DNA of 64,000 nt from DASQZK01 sp963764345 (GCA_963764345.1 CAVXSF010000009.1:558001-622000), one strand, 5' to 3'; shown: positions 8,434 through 18,998, counted from the first letter of the stretch. Notes: generated by a model not told the origin, from the letters alone. Numbers and translations: made by a program.

Positions 8434-10258
8434 ATGAGTGGAATTATTCATCTTCTCCCCGATGCCGTTGCCAACCAGATCGCAGCAGGTGAAGTTATTC
8501 AGAGACCTGCTTCCGTGGTTAAGGAACTAGTTGAGAACGCGGTTGATTCAGGAGCCGATTCCATTACCGTCAATATAAAGGATGCCGGGAAAACACTGAT
8601 CCAGGTCATCGATAACGGCTGTGGCATGTCGGGTACCGATGCCCGTCTTTGCTGGGAGAGGCATGCAACTTCAAAGATCACCTCTGCACAAGATCTTTTT
8701 GCTATCAGGACCAAAGGGTTCCGGGGGGAGGCACTGGCTTCCATCGCGGCAATAGCTGAAGTCAGTCTCAAGACCAAACGCATGGACGATGAACTCGGTA
8801 CGCATATCCGTATTGGCGGTTCCGAGGTCCAGAACAATGAGCCGGTTGCCTGTCAGGACGGCAGCAATTTCATGGTTAAGAATCTTTTTTTCAATGTACC
8901 TGCCCGCCGTAAGTTCCTGAAAGCCAATTCCACAGAACTACGACACATCATCAATGAGTTCAGTCATGTGACCCTGGCACACCCCGGTATTGAGTTTTTC
9001 ACTTATCCATAATAATTCCCAGATATTCAACCTGCCTGTCAGCAACCTCCGGCAAAGGATCGTCAATGTTTTCGGGAAATCGGTCAATCAGAGCCTGATC
9101 CCGGTAAATTCGGAAACCACGCTGGTGAGTATAGCAGGATTTATCGGAAGGCCTGAGTATGCAAGAAAAACTTATGGTGAACAGTATTTTTTTGTGAACG
9201 GGCGCTATATCCGTCATCCTTATTTTCACAAAGCCGTTATCCAGGCCTATGAACAGATCCTCCCGGCTGATGCCATCCCTGCATATTTCATATTCTTTGA
9301 AATCGATGCCGGGAAAATCGATATTAACATTCATCCTACAAAAACCGAGGTAAAATTTGAAGATGAACATGCAATCTGGCAAATCCTCCATGCCGTGATC
9401 CGCGAATCCATTGGCAAGTATAACCTTTCACCGTCCATCGATTTCCGGACCGAAGGTGTGGTTGATATTCCGGTCCTGAAGAAGGATACGGAATTCAGGA
9501 TGCCGGAGATCAACATCAACCCCGATTTCAATCCTTTTCACAGCAATGACGGAAAGTCAGGAAGTACAGGAAATCCTTACCAGGAAAACAGGCGATTGCC
9601 CGATAACTGGGAATTGCTCTACCCGAAACGGCATCACGACGTTCATCCCGAACCCGGGAGCAGGGACAATCCGGATGAGGATACTGTCAACGGCCTGGTT
9701 AAGTTCATGCAGTTTAAAGGGAGATATATACTGACGCCTGTAAAATCAGGGCTTATGGTTATCGATCAGAAAAGAGCGCATGAACGGATCCTCTATGAAC
9801 AGAACCTTATCATTCTCAGGAGTCATGCGGGAGTTGTTGAGCAAACGCTCTTTCCTGAGGTCATTGAACTTAATGCTTCCGATTTCGTTATTTTTACGGA
9901 GATCAAGGAGGAGGTGAACCGGCTTGGATTCGACATCAGGGTATCGGAAAAAAATTCGATTGTCATCCATGGCATTCCAGAGACTGCCAAAAATTCCGAT
10001 CTTAAATCACTCATAGAGCAGATGATTGAAAATTATAAGGCCTATATGGCGGATCCCGCAGCAGAAATGAGTGAGAAGATAGCCAGGTCAATAGCCAGGG
10101 CTTCCGCCATCCCTTATGGCAAGGTTCTTGAAATGGAAGAAATGCGTGAACTGGTCGATAAGCTTTTCGGTTGTACAAATCCAAACTATTCACCTTCCGG
10201 CAGGCAGATCATCAATATCATAAAAACTGAAGACATCACAAAAATACTTAACGGATAA
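8434..10258 (+). CDS. mutL: DNA mismatch repair protein MutL, one frameshift
   Basis: The N-terminal GHKL ATPase has NQIAAGEVIQRPASVVKELV with the catalytic Glu, DNGCGM, RHATSKI, TKGFRGEALASIAA and FFNVPARRKFLK. The frame then breaks at five T (8995-8999); removing one T joins it to the second half (FFVNGRYIRHPYFHK, INIHPTKTEVKFED). The C-terminal dimerisation part begins around MVIDQKRAHERILYEQN. Total about 607 residues, normal for MutL. The protein couples MutS mismatch recognition to downstream excision. The endonuclease-type DQHA(x)2E(x)4E motif appears as DQKRAHERILYE, and no CPHGRP motif is seen near the end (FGCTNPNYSPSGRQ). The stop overlaps the next ATG by one base. Confidence 0.93.
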
Positions 10259-10998
10259 TGAGTAACGCTTATGTTGGCCGGATGGGGAGTACCCCGCCCG
10301 TAGTTAAAAACCTGATCATCATTAATGTGCTGATGTACCTCGCAACCGTGGGGTTCAAGAGCGCATTCGGCATTGATCTGGACAGGGAACTGGGGTTGTT
10401 TTATTTCAAGTCGCCCTTTTTCGAACCTTACCAGCTCATTACTCACATGTTTATGCATGGTTCTATTGGTCATATCTTTTTCAATATGTTTGCTTTCTGG
10501 ATGTTTGGGAGAGCTCTCGAAACGGTGTGGGGAGGCAGACGGTTTTTTATTTATTATATGATTACCGGCCTGGGCGCCGCCTTTCTCAATGAGGTGGCGA
10601 TTCATTTCGAGATTGCCAAAGCTATGAACGAAGTTAGCCAGATGTATGGGATAGACAAGTTCACCCCCGAGATCCTCGAGAAATTGGCAAACACCAATGA
10701 TCCGATGGCCATGAAAGTCCTCCGGGGGCTTTATATCCCAACTATCGGAGCATCCGGGGCGGTATTCGGTGTCTTGCTGGCCTTTGGTGTACTTTTTCCA
10801 AATACCCAACTGTTCCTGCTCTTCCCTCCTATACCCATCAAAGCTAAATATTTTGTTATCGGTTACGGCTTACTGGAACTTTATCTCGGTTTCGCCCAGC
10901 CTGGAAGTAACATTGCGCATTTCGCCCATATCGGAGGCATGTTATTCGGTTTCATCCTTTTAAAAATATGGGGGCAAAACAGGAATAAATTCTATTAA
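10258..10998 (+). CDS. Rhomboid family intramembrane serine protease
   Basis: 246 residues with about six membrane segments. Rhomboid features are visible: HMFMHGSIGHIFFNMFAFWM (HxxxHxxxN in TM2), the catalytic Ser in TIGASGAVFGVLLAFG, and the catalytic His in IAHFAHIGGMLFGF. An insertion of about 35 residues (including MNEVSQMYGIDKFTPEILEK) separates TM3 and TM4. Rhomboids cleave membrane proteins within the bilayer. The ATG overlaps the mutL stop (TAATG), indicating translational coupling, and a second rhomboid follows 26 bases later. Confidence 0.92.
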   Translation: MSNAYVGRMGSTPPVVKNLIIINVLMYLATVGFKSAFGIDLDRELGLFYFKSPFFEPYQLITHMFMHGSIGHIFFNMFAFWMFGRALETVWGGRRFFIYYMITGLGAAFLNEVAIHFEIAKAMNEVSQMYGIDKFTPEILEKLANTNDPMAMKVLRGLYIPTIGASGAVFGVLLAFGVLFPNTQLFLLFPPIPIKAKYFVIGYGLLELYLGFAQPGSNIAHFAHIGGMLFGFILLKIWGQNRNKFY

Positions 10999-11024
10999 TC
11001 CTTCTAATATCCGAGGAGTGTGCC

Positions 11025-11906
11025 ATGAATATTATGGATGAAATAAAGGCTTCTTTTAAGACAGGCAGTACACTGACCCGGCTTATCTATGTCAATCTGG
11101 GTGTTTTCTTCCTGATACAGATCGCAATCATCTTTATTCACCTCTTCAATGGCGGCGACTTTATCTATGAAGCCATCACATGGCTTGGTGTGCCCTGGGA
11201 TCTTCACACCCTGATCACCCGGCCCTGGACCATCATTACCTATATGTTCGTTCACGAAAACTTCCTCCATATCCTCTTTAACCTGCTGTGGTTGTATTGG
11301 TTCGGGAAGATTTTTCTCTCCTACCTGAGTGAACGGCAACTTCTGAGTGTTTACCTGCTAGGTGGCATTTCCGGAGCAGCCCTTTATATACTTTCATACA
11401 ATATTTTCCCGGGACTAAATCATTCAGATCCGGCCTTGGTGGCCATCGGCGCCTCAGCAGCCATCATGGCTGTCGTGATCGCCATCGGAACCCTGGTACC
11501 GGATACAAAAATATACATCGTATTTCTTGGACCGGTAAAAATCATCTATGTGGCACTTGCCGGATTTATTCTCTCTTCACTCATCGATTTCTCTGTGAAT
11601 ACCGGTGGAAAAATTGCCCATATCGGTGGGGCAGCCTTCGGTTATCTTTTTACTCTCAGATATAAAAACGGACAGGATTTTACCATGGGTTTTTCACGTT
11701 TTTTAGATAAATTCTTCTTTTTGTTCAGGTCAGGGAATAAGATGCGGGTAACCCATAAACGGCCTGTTGCAGACGACCTGGAATACAACCGCATCAAGCT
11801 TGAAAAACAAAAAGAGATTGACCGGATCCTCGACAAAATTTCCAAGAAAGGATATGACAGTCTCACAGCAGAGGAAAAAGAAACGCTGTTCAGGATGAAT
11901 AAATAG
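11025..11906 (+). CDS. Second rhomboid family protease with C-terminal tail
   Basis: 293 residues. It has the TM2 motif (MFVHENFLHILFNLLWLYWF), a Ser in VAIGASAAIMAVVIAIGTLV and a His in KIAHIGGAAFGYLF, so the catalytic dyad is complete. The usual GxSG motif is GASA here. After the last helix comes a soluble basic/acidic tail of about 80 residues ending RILDKISKKGYDSLTAEEKE, a short helical domain found at the end of many Bacteroidetes rhomboids. An alternative start is at 11034 (MDEIKASF). It is the second of the rhomboid pair behind mutL. Confidence 0.9.
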   Translation: MNIMDEIKASFKTGSTLTRLIYVNLGVFFLIQIAIIFIHLFNGGDFIYEAITWLGVPWDLHTLITRPWTIITYMFVHENFLHILFNLLWLYWFGKIFLSYLSERQLLSVYLLGGISGAALYILSYNIFPGLNHSDPALVAIGASAAIMAVVIAIGTLVPDTKIYIVFLGPVKIIYVALAGFILSSLIDFSVNTGGKIAHIGGAAFGYLFTLRYKNGQDFTMGFSRFLDKFFFLFRSGNKMRVTHKRPVADDLEYNRIKLEKQKEIDRILDKISKKGYDSLTAEEKETLFRMNK

Positions 11907-11933
11907 TGATCCTGACAAAATAATTGATCATCC

Positions 11934-13025
11934 TTGAGAAAACTGGCACATAAAATATTGCTATACCTGAATATTCTGGCCGCTGCAGGTCTGGTCCTTT
12001 CTTATCTTTCAACTATCATATCACCTGTAAAATTCTGGCCTCTCGCTTTCTTTGGTCTGGCTTACCCCTACCTCCTCATTGCTAATGTCATCATGCTTAT
12101 TTACTGGATCGTGAGATGGAAAAAGATCGCTTTGCTTTCGCTTTTTGTTCTGTTTGCCGGTATTGGATATATCAATGACTATTTCCCTTTGTTGGTAAAA
12201 AAGAATTCTCCCGGGACCATTAGCTCAGCTCATCAGCTGAAGGTTATGTCATACAATGTCAGAGCTTTCAATATTTATGAATGGCTGACAGACCCCAATA
12301 CCAAAAAAGGCATTTTTAATTTCATCCGGAGCGAACATCCTGACCTTGTGTGTATACAGGAATTCTATACCAATAATAAGTCAACCCTTCGTCCGGAAAA
12401 TATAGATAAAATATTCGGTGAAACGCCTTATCATCATATTCATTATAGCATAAAAACCGGCAAAAATACAGGATATGGCATTGCCACTTTCAGTAAATAT
12501 CCCATCGTAGGCGAAGGGGTCATTTCTTTTGACCGCACCCGCAACATGACCATATACACGGATATCGCCTTTATGGATGATACGATCAGAATCTACAATA
12601 ACCATCTGCAGTCGGTGAATTTCAGGTCGAATAGCTACCGCTTCATCGACAGTCTCAACCTGCAGTATAATGAAAAACAACTGAGAGAATTACAGGAGAT
12701 TTCCTCTAAGCTAAAATCTGCCTATATCAAAAGAGCCCGGCAGGCAGATAAAGTGGCGGCCAGTATCAGCCATTCCCCTTATCCGGTTATCGTGTGCGGT
12801 GATTTTAATGACACACCTGTCTCTTACACCTACCACACCATGAAAAACGGCCTTAACGATGCCTTTATCAGTGCAGGCAGGGGATTGGGGAATACCTATT
12901 TTGGAAGGCTTTCCTTCAGAATAGATTATATTCTGTACAGCAATGAGTTCAATGCTATAAGCTTTGAAAAAGTCGAAGCACATTTATCCGATCACTACCC
13001 GATCATCTCCACCCTCCGGAAATAA
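11934..13025 (+). CDS. Endonuclease/exonuclease/phosphatase (EEP) family membrane protein
   Basis: The best start is a TTG at 11934 (MRKLAHKILLYLNIL); no ATG precedes the first membrane segment. Three hydrophobic helices occupy about residues 5-85, followed by an EEP domain with KVMSYNVRAFNIY, DLVCIQEFY (metal-binding Glu), NNHLQSV, VCGDFNDTPVSYTY and SDHYPI (catalytic His). EEP proteins cleave phosphodiester or phosphate-ester bonds; the substrate is not predictable. The active domain would lie outside the cytoplasmic membrane or in the periplasm. It is 27 bases after the rhomboid pair, an arrangement common in this phylum. Confidence 0.88.
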   Translation: MRKLAHKILLYLNILAAAGLVLSYLSTIISPVKFWPLAFFGLAYPYLLIANVIMLIYWIVRWKKIALLSLFVLFAGIGYINDYFPLLVKKNSPGTISSAHQLKVMSYNVRAFNIYEWLTDPNTKKGIFNFIRSEHPDLVCIQEFYTNNKSTLRPENIDKIFGETPYHHIHYSIKTGKNTGYGIATFSKYPIVGEGVISFDRTRNMTIYTDIAFMDDTIRIYNNHLQSVNFRSNSYRFIDSLNLQYNEKQLRELQEISSKLKSAYIKRARQADKVAASISHSPYPVIVCGDFNDTPVSYTYHTMKNGLNDAFISAGRGLGNTYFGRLSFRIDYILYSNEFNAISFEKVEAHLSDHYPIISTLRK

Positions 13026-13078
13026 CTAAACTTAACGCTTTTTCATTTGTTAATAGTAGAAAAACAAAAGGAGGAGTC

Positions 13079-13640
13079 ATGGCTTTTACATTGGATATCG
13101 GAGAGAGAGCCCCGGCATTCGAATTACCGGCAACCGACGGCAAAACGTATACGTTAAACGATTTTAAGGATAAATACCTGGTCATATTTTTTACGTGTAA
13201 TCATTGTCCTTATGTTCTCGGGTCGGATGATCTGACCCGGACCACGGCTGAGAAATTTACAAAAAAGGACGTACAGTTTGTTGCGATCAATTCCAACAGC
13301 AAAAATACCTACGAAGAAGATAGTTTTGAGAACATGGTTAAACGCATGGAACAGGAAAAATTTCCATGGATTTACCTGCATGATGCTTCCCAGGCTGCGG
13401 CAAGCGACTTACGGGGCACTGAGAACTCCGCATTTTTTTGTCTTCGATGAAAACCGGAAGCTCGTGTACACCGGGCGTGGCGTCGACAATCCGAGGGATG
13501 CTTCAAGGATTACGGTGAATGACCTCGATCGCACCCTCGATCAACTGACCAGAGGTGAAGAAATTACCATTAAAAAGACCAATCCGATCGGTTGCAGCAT
13601 AAAATGGGAAGGGAAGGATAAACACTGGACTGCCCGTTGA
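13079..13640 (+). CDS. Thioredoxin-fold AhpC/TSA-type protein, one frameshift
   Basis: A typical peroxiredoxin-like start (MAFTLDIGERAPAFELPATD) is followed by FFTCNHCPYVLGSDD, where CNHC is a thioredoxin-like CxxC. The frame breaks near 13402-13411 (one extra base); the second half reads YGALRTPHFFVFDENRKLVY, DNPRDASRITVNDL and ends IKWEGKDKHW. Joined length about 186 residues, fitting the redoxin family called PRX-like 1. It should act as a cytoplasmic thiol oxidoreductase or peroxidase. The gene begins 53 bases after the EEP gene. Confidence 0.85.
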
Positions 13641-13705
13641 AGCCTGCGACCTGATCTGACCCGGTTTGTCGGAGATCACTTAGTCCAGTAATTTCAGAAA
13701 TATCA

Positions 13706-14353
13706 TCAAAATCCAGCAACAAAGCGGGTAGAGAGGATATGTCTTGGTAAATCAAAAATTCCTGTCTGCACTTTGGTCATAATGACGGAATCACTTGTAC
13801 ATACCAGACCGGTCTTTGTTAGGATCAGATCGTGATCCGGGGACTTCACCGTACGTGCATTTCCCTTAATCCCGTTTTCTTCAAGGTAGGAATTCAGCCT
13901 CGCTGCCAGTCTGCCGCTGTTGGACACCGGGGCATCAAGTAAGAAGTGGATATTCAATGACCGGCATGGCTCATCATAAACTCATTCGACGAGTTCAAGA
14001 GTCCGTTCAAAGATTTTCTTATTCCCAAACCGTCCTCTCAATTCACCCGTATCTCTGAGATGCCGTCATCAGACAGGTAAACCGGACGGCCGGCAAGATA
14101 GTTCCCAATGGTAAAAAGGATATTGTACCCGTCGATATGTAAAGTGGACCCGTTCCCGCGATCATCAACAATTTTGGCCCGCCGTCAATCCGGCAGAGAT
14201 CCGGTCGGACACACCACGGTAAAGCAGTGAGCGTTCCTGCCCGGTTAACTGGTTCCTGTCGCCCACAAGTTTAATCGAGGCCTTCTGCGGATACGATCTG
14301 TCCAGCAGAAACCGGTAATCCCGGACTGCATCTTTGAACTTTTCAGTGAACAT
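13706..14353 (-). CDS. DUF434 family protein, frameshifted
   Basis: The N-terminal part (from 14353) reads FKDAVRDYRFLLDRSYPQKA and IKLVGDRNQLTGQERSLLYRG, the hallmark of DUF434. The C-terminal part, in another frame, reads IHFLLDAPVSNSGRLAARLN, then SPDHDLILTKTGLVCTSDSV, the partner domain usually fused to DUF434. Between about 13957 and 14190 the frame changes more than once (recognisable pieces include DGYNILFTIGNYLAGRPVYL). Restored length is about 215 residues. Function unknown; the domain with conserved Asp and Asn resembles NYN/PIN-like nucleases, which is only a suggestion. Its ATG overlaps the stop of the preceding gene (TGATG). Confidence 0.7.
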
Positions 14354-15372
14354 CAGATCTTATCCGGACCTTGCTGCCCCCTGAAATATTTCATAAACTG
14401 GACCCTTTGAAATGCCGCCGGGTTCCCGGTACCATGACTGCTCATCAAGGCCTTGAAATCATCCAGAGAGGTATAGCCCTTTCTTTTCCATCCACTGACT
14501 TCAGATCATCTGATCATGACACCGGGCATGCTCGACTCCGTTCCTGTAAAATGCAGAAGCCACCTGTACTGCAGATGCTCCGGCCAGGATCATCTTGATC
14601 AGTGTCTTTCCGTCATGAACACCGGTTGAAGCCGCCAGATCACATTTTACATGATCATGCATGATGGCCATCCAGCGTAAAGTATTGGTAAAATCGGCAG
14701 GATTACTAAGAACACTGGAGGTGGTTATCTCCAGGGTGTCGATATCAATATCCGGACTGTAAAACCGGTTGAACAGCACGAGTCCCTTGATGCCCGATCC
14801 GGAAAATTTTTTTAGCATCACAGCCAGATCAGAAAAATAATAACTGACTTTCAGAGCGACCGGTATGTTGATGTTTTGGGTCACTTTCCGGATGATATCA
14901 AAATATACCTTTTCATTGTCTTCCTTCGATCTTTGTAAATCGGAAGGCATGATGAAGATATTAAGCTCCAGGCCGTCGGCTCCGGCAACTTCAATCTCAT
15001 GCGGGAAAAAAGTCCACTGGTCGGCAGTAACACAATTGATACTGGGTATGACAGGAATGTTAAGACTTGGATTTTGCCGCCCTGACCAATTCAAGGTATT
15101 TCATGGTCGTTTCCGGATTCTTCTCATCCTGGTAGTCATAAAATTCAAGCGTTTCAGGATAGAGGAATCCGATCCGATCTCATGCTGGCCAATAGAAGCC
15201 TGCTTTTCGAGGCGGATCTCTTCTTCAAAGACGGATTTCAGGATTACGGCCCCAACACCCGCTCTCTTCAAAGCGTCTTAAGATTGGAAAGATTATCGGT
15301 AAGCCCGGAAGAAGCAGCTATCAAAGGGCTCTGCAGTTCAAGCCCCATATAACTCGTTGAAATATTTATCAT
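14353..15372 (-). CDS. Dihydroorotate dehydrogenase-like flavoprotein, frameshifted
   Basis: Starts at 15372 (MINISTSYMGLELQSPLIAA) with the TIM-barrel opening of the PyrD family, then EEEIRLEKQASIGQHE, IPVIPSINCVTADQW, GADGLELNIFIMPSD, NIPVALKVSYYFSDLAVML and LAASTGVHDGKTLIKMILAG (FMN phosphate-binding region). It ends with DDFKALMSSHGTGNPAAFQR. At least four single-base shifts are needed (near 15267, 15175, 15080 and 14450-14520). Restored length is about 340 residues, matching the Bacteroidetes dihydroorotate dehydrogenase-like group that is distinct from the true PyrD. It is likely an FMN oxidoreductase; the substrate is uncertain. Confidence 0.78.
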
Positions 15373-15651
15373 AGTTACATTGCTTTGGTTTCTTAATAAA
15401 CAATAATAAACCAAAATAGGTGCGACAGGTACGAAAATCAAAACATATATACCTGATTATGTAATGGATATACCGGAACTAAATATAGACATCCTGCGAT
15501 CGGACCAGCCATTGCCCGACCCTCATTTCATATGTTTTTGGGATCAGAAATAGAATTAGCGGTGTGCCTCGTACGATCTTTTATACCAAGAATATGGACT
15601 TTTGTATTCTTTATTCATATTTTTGTTTTTAAATCAAAAAAAACTCCGGAT

Positions 15652-16227
15652 ATGAAAACGCATTTAGTCCTAATATTTTTAGCCCTTTTTGCTTTGGACA
15701 CTTCATGTAAAAAAGCGAATGGCCTGTTTGGAAAGTCTTCAAAAAGAAGTAATGATCTTTCTCTTCTGGCAAGGAAGAACAGTGATTTGCAGCAGAAGAT
15801 CCATGATGATTCGGTAAAATATTCACAGCAGCTGGAGGCAATGAAGGATTCGTATGACAGTAAGCTGAATGAATTGCAAAAGAATGTTGAAACAGGGAAA
15901 GTAAAAGACGTCAATCATGTGTATTACGTTGTTGTCGGCGCTTTTAAAAACATGAAATATGCCGGGACCTATTCGGAGAAGATCAAATCCATGGGGCATG
16001 AAGGCTTGATCGTAGAAGGACCAAATAACTTCCACCTGGTCACTTATGGGACCTATACCACTCTGAAGAATTCTCTTCCGGCGCTCCAAAACGCCAGATC
16101 GGGTGTGGCCACAGAATCCTGGGTATACTTTCAAAAAGTAAGGTTTTCTGAAATCCCGTTTTTTAATGCATTTCAAAAATATAAAAGACCTGACGGTTGT
16201 CACCATCAGGTCTTTTTGCATGATTAG
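15652..16227 (+). CDS. SPOR domain lipoprotein
   Basis: The start at 15652 gives a lipoprotein signal (MKTHLVLIFLALFALDTSC, lipidated Cys next). A charged, probably coiled segment follows (SLLARKNSDLQQKIHDDSVK to about residue 85), then a SPOR domain (HVYYVVVGAFKNMKYAGTYS, FHLVTYGTYTTLKNSLPAL). SPOR domains bind denuded peptidoglycan. As read, the protein runs on into a terminator hairpin. Deleting one A from the run of five at 16133-16137 would end it at 16141 right after SWVYFQK, the usual end of a SPOR domain, so the last ~28 residues are probably an artefact. Confidence 0.82.
   Translation: MKTHLVLIFLALFALDTSCKKANGLFGKSSKRSNDLSLLARKNSDLQQKIHDDSVKYSQQLEAMKDSYDSKLNELQKNVETGKVKDVNHVYYVVVGAFKNMKYAGTYSEKIKSMGHEGLIVEGPNNFHLVTYGTYTTLKNSLPALQNARSGVATESWVYFQKVRFSEIPFFNAFQKYKRPDGCHHQVFLHD
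16183..16217 (+). terminator. Rho-independent terminator after the SPOR gene
   Basis: Perfect 11-base arms AAAAGACCTGA and TCAGGTCTTTT around a short loop, with additional pairing inside, ending in five T. It can work in both directions and separates this gene from the convergent phosphofructokinase. Confidence 0.85.
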
Positions 16228-16289
16228 TGCAGGTCAGTATTTCATTTTCTCCGTTGGAGTATTCCTGACGAAGGGTAAGAAAACCCGGA

Positions 16290-17505
16290 TCAGGAAGAGC
16301 TTCCGGTCATGATGAACAACGGCTGAAATTCAAAACTTTTATAATGCGGCCGGTAACGGTCCGACATTGTAATGTTTCCGGATATCGACAAGCTTTTTAG
16401 AATTGGTAACCACCTCGATAGGGGCATTATCGTAACGACCGTTTCTGAGTACAATCAGACGGCCATGAATGCCCTTCATGATCAGATCAAGTGCCAGGTT
16501 ACCATAAGCCATGGGCACAATGGAGTCGATTGCATCAGGGTCTCCGCCTCTGACAAGATAGCCCAGCTGCTGTTCAATAACATTGATAGCCTGTCCTTTA
16601 TTAAATTTCGGAGAAAGCTCCTTTATTCTGCGCGACACAAGGTCTCCGATCCCACCCAGTTTTGAATGACCATACATATCTTTTTCCTGCGACTGAAGGC
16701 CATCTCTTCCATCCCTTCAAAGGTTGCCCCTTCAGAAACCAGGACAACGGAATAACGGCTGGGATTCCATGGCCCGGTCTTCAACCAGCAGTTTGGTTAG
16801 TTTTTCAACATTGAATCTATATTCAGGGATGACACACCGGTTAGCAGCTCCTGCCATGGTGGGCAGCATGGCCGTGAAGCCGGCATATCGGCCAAAGACT
16901 TCAAGTACCAGTATCCTTTCATGAGAACCGGCAGAAGTACGTAAGGTATTGGTATAATTGATGGTGCGCGTGATGCAGGTACTGAAACCAATGCAATAAT
17001 CCGTCCCCGGCACATCATTATCCATGGTTTTGGGAATGGCAATAACCTTCAGCCCTTCCTGGTATAAGCCTGACAGCATAAGAAAGCGTATCATCTCCAC
17101 CAATGGGAATCAGGTAATCAATACCGAGAAAATCAAGGTTTTTCAGAACCTCTTCCGTCAGATCATTCACATCCTTATTATATGTCTCCTTCAGATGTGC
17201 CGGAACATGGTCCTTTGGGAACATGGCTGGGCCTGGTCCTCGAGGTATGCAGAAAAGTGCCGCCGGTCCTGCCTGACTTTATTCACGATCTCTTCGGTCA
17301 GGATCATATACTTATCCGTATTATCCGCCTTTTTATCCCTGATAAGTTCCATGATCCCGGCCCATCCGCTTCTGAGACCCAGTACCTGGTACCCTTCCCG
17401 TAAAGCCCTGATGGTTATAGCCCTGATGGCTGGATTCAATCCGGGAACATCACCACCACCGGTAAGAATGGCAATGGTACTTTTTTTTCGTCTGACTTCT
17501 GCCAT
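16290..17505 (-). CDS. 6-phosphofructokinase, pyrophosphate-type residues, several frameshifts
   Basis: Starts at 17505 with IAILTGGGDVPGLNPAIRAI, typical of the group III PFK family. The substrate loop reads IGGDDTLSYA and the catalytic loop PKTMDNDVPGTDYCIGFST; later come VLEVFGRYAGFTAMLPTMAG, NVIEQQLGYLVRGGDPDAID and AYGNLALDLIMKG. E. coli ATP-PFK has GGDGS and PGTIDND; Asp and Lys at those places mark pyrophosphate-dependent enzymes. Frameshifts are needed near 17200, 17060, 16720 and 16360. With the last one the protein continues RYRPHYKSFEFQPLF and stops at 16290, giving about 404 residues. It phosphorylates fructose 6-phosphate in glycolysis, and is reversible if PPi-dependent. A second PFK lies directly upstream. 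Confidence 0.85.
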
Positions 17506-17771
17506 AGCCTTGCATGTTTAAATTACAGTTTATAAGAATTCCCTATAAAATTAAACGAAATCGTTATAAATAACAATGTTTGGCTTAAACAAATAATAGG
17601 TCCCTCCCACATAGTGAAAAAGGAAGACTCACAGATCCGGTCAAGGAGGTAACTGACAGCCGGATAATGAATATGGACGGGCAGATAAAATGGAAAAGGG
17701 AGTATGGTTCCCGAGCTCACGGTCATGCCATACAGCCCTTTCTTTTTCATATTAATGCGACTGTCCGGGGA

Positions 17772-18998
17772 TTATTCTTCCCATTCCAGGATTTTATAGA
17801 AATCAAATTCCTCAGGGTTTTTGACGTATTTTTTGGCCCCACGATAGTCTGTCTCTGGTGATGTAGTGAAGGTTGTTTTTGTAAATAAGCTGGACTTTTT
17901 CAGATTCCACATTTACCAGACGGGGTATCACCTTTCCCGACTCATCTTCGACATCCTTCAGATACAGTGGGGAGATATCCCCTGTGCGTCCGACGGTTAC
18001 CATACAACCGGTTTCGTTGTTCTTAAATAACTTGAAAACACCCAGTCCGAGCCTGGTGGCATAGGCCAGGTCGTAAGCAATCGGCCGGCAGCAACGCAGC
18101 TCATAGCCCATTTCATTGGGCCGGCTTTTCACGTTGATCCGCAATGATTTGAGTTTCTGCTGAACGAGCATATTAAAAATATGGGATTTGCTTACATTTC
18201 CCAGTTCGGGGTGGCCGTGATCATCATAGGTAAAATTAATGCCTGTGGCAATGATTTCCTCATCGTTCATGAAATGGAAAACGCCCTCTGAAATGATGGC
18301 TACACCGTAATCGATACCAAGCAGCCGGCGTTTTACCATGGAAGAAATGACCAGGTTTGTAATTTTTTCAAACGTGATCTTGGTTTTATTGAACATCTCC
18401 GGAATGATGATCATCGGGTAATGACAGGCTGTACCGATTCCAAAGGCAAGATGCCCCGCTTCCCGTCCCATGGCAGAAACAACAAACCAGTTTCCGCTGG
18501 TACGGGCATCTTCATAGATTGTTGTAGCCAGCCTTACACCTTCTTCTTTGGCCGAATGATACCCAAATGTCGGAGTCCCTTCAGCAAGAGGAAGGTCGTT
18601 ATCAATTGTTTTTGGAACATGAATGTTTTTTACATCAAGATCCTGAGCTGCAAGAAATTTACTTAAACGGTTGGCTGTGGATGCCGTATCGTCACCACCG
18701 ATGGTCACCAATGAGCTTAACATTGTTTTTCTTGAAGAAATCCACTTTGAACTCTTCATCCTTAGGCTTGTAGCGGCTACATCTTCAGGGACGATCCTCC
18801 CCTGCTGTAAATCTGGTCGGCAAAATCAAAATCAAGAAAATCATAACTCGGTTCATCGGCCAGTAACGATTTATAACCCCCATTTAGACCGATTACCGTA
18901 TAACCGTTCTGAAGAAAAATTTTAGTAACACTACTGATTACTGTATTTATTCCCGGAGCAGGTCCCCCTGCACATAAAATGGCTACTGCGTCTTTCAT
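17772..18998 (-). CDS. Second phosphofructokinase, diphosphate-dependent type, frameshifted
   Basis: Starts at 18998 (MKDAVAILCAGGPAPGINTV). The core has VTIGGDDTASTANRLSKF, VPKTIDNDLPL, GREAGHLAFGIGTACHYPM and EMGYELRCCRPIAYDLAYAT. GGDD plus PKT indicates use of pyrophosphate rather than ATP, as in diphosphate-fructose-6-phosphate 1-phosphotransferases. Single-base shifts are needed near 18775, 18713 and at a run of four C (17837-17840). With the last corrected the protein ends KNPEEFDFYKILEWEE and stops at 17772, giving about 408 residues. It is only distantly similar to the other PFK 266 bases downstream, so this is not a recent duplication. Confidence 0.85.

Noticed and set aside
13800..15300. 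True gene death of the DUF434/DHODH-like pair
   Set aside because: Every segment between the shifts is still well conserved and there are no large deletions or nonsense substitutions, so sequence error is the simpler explanation.
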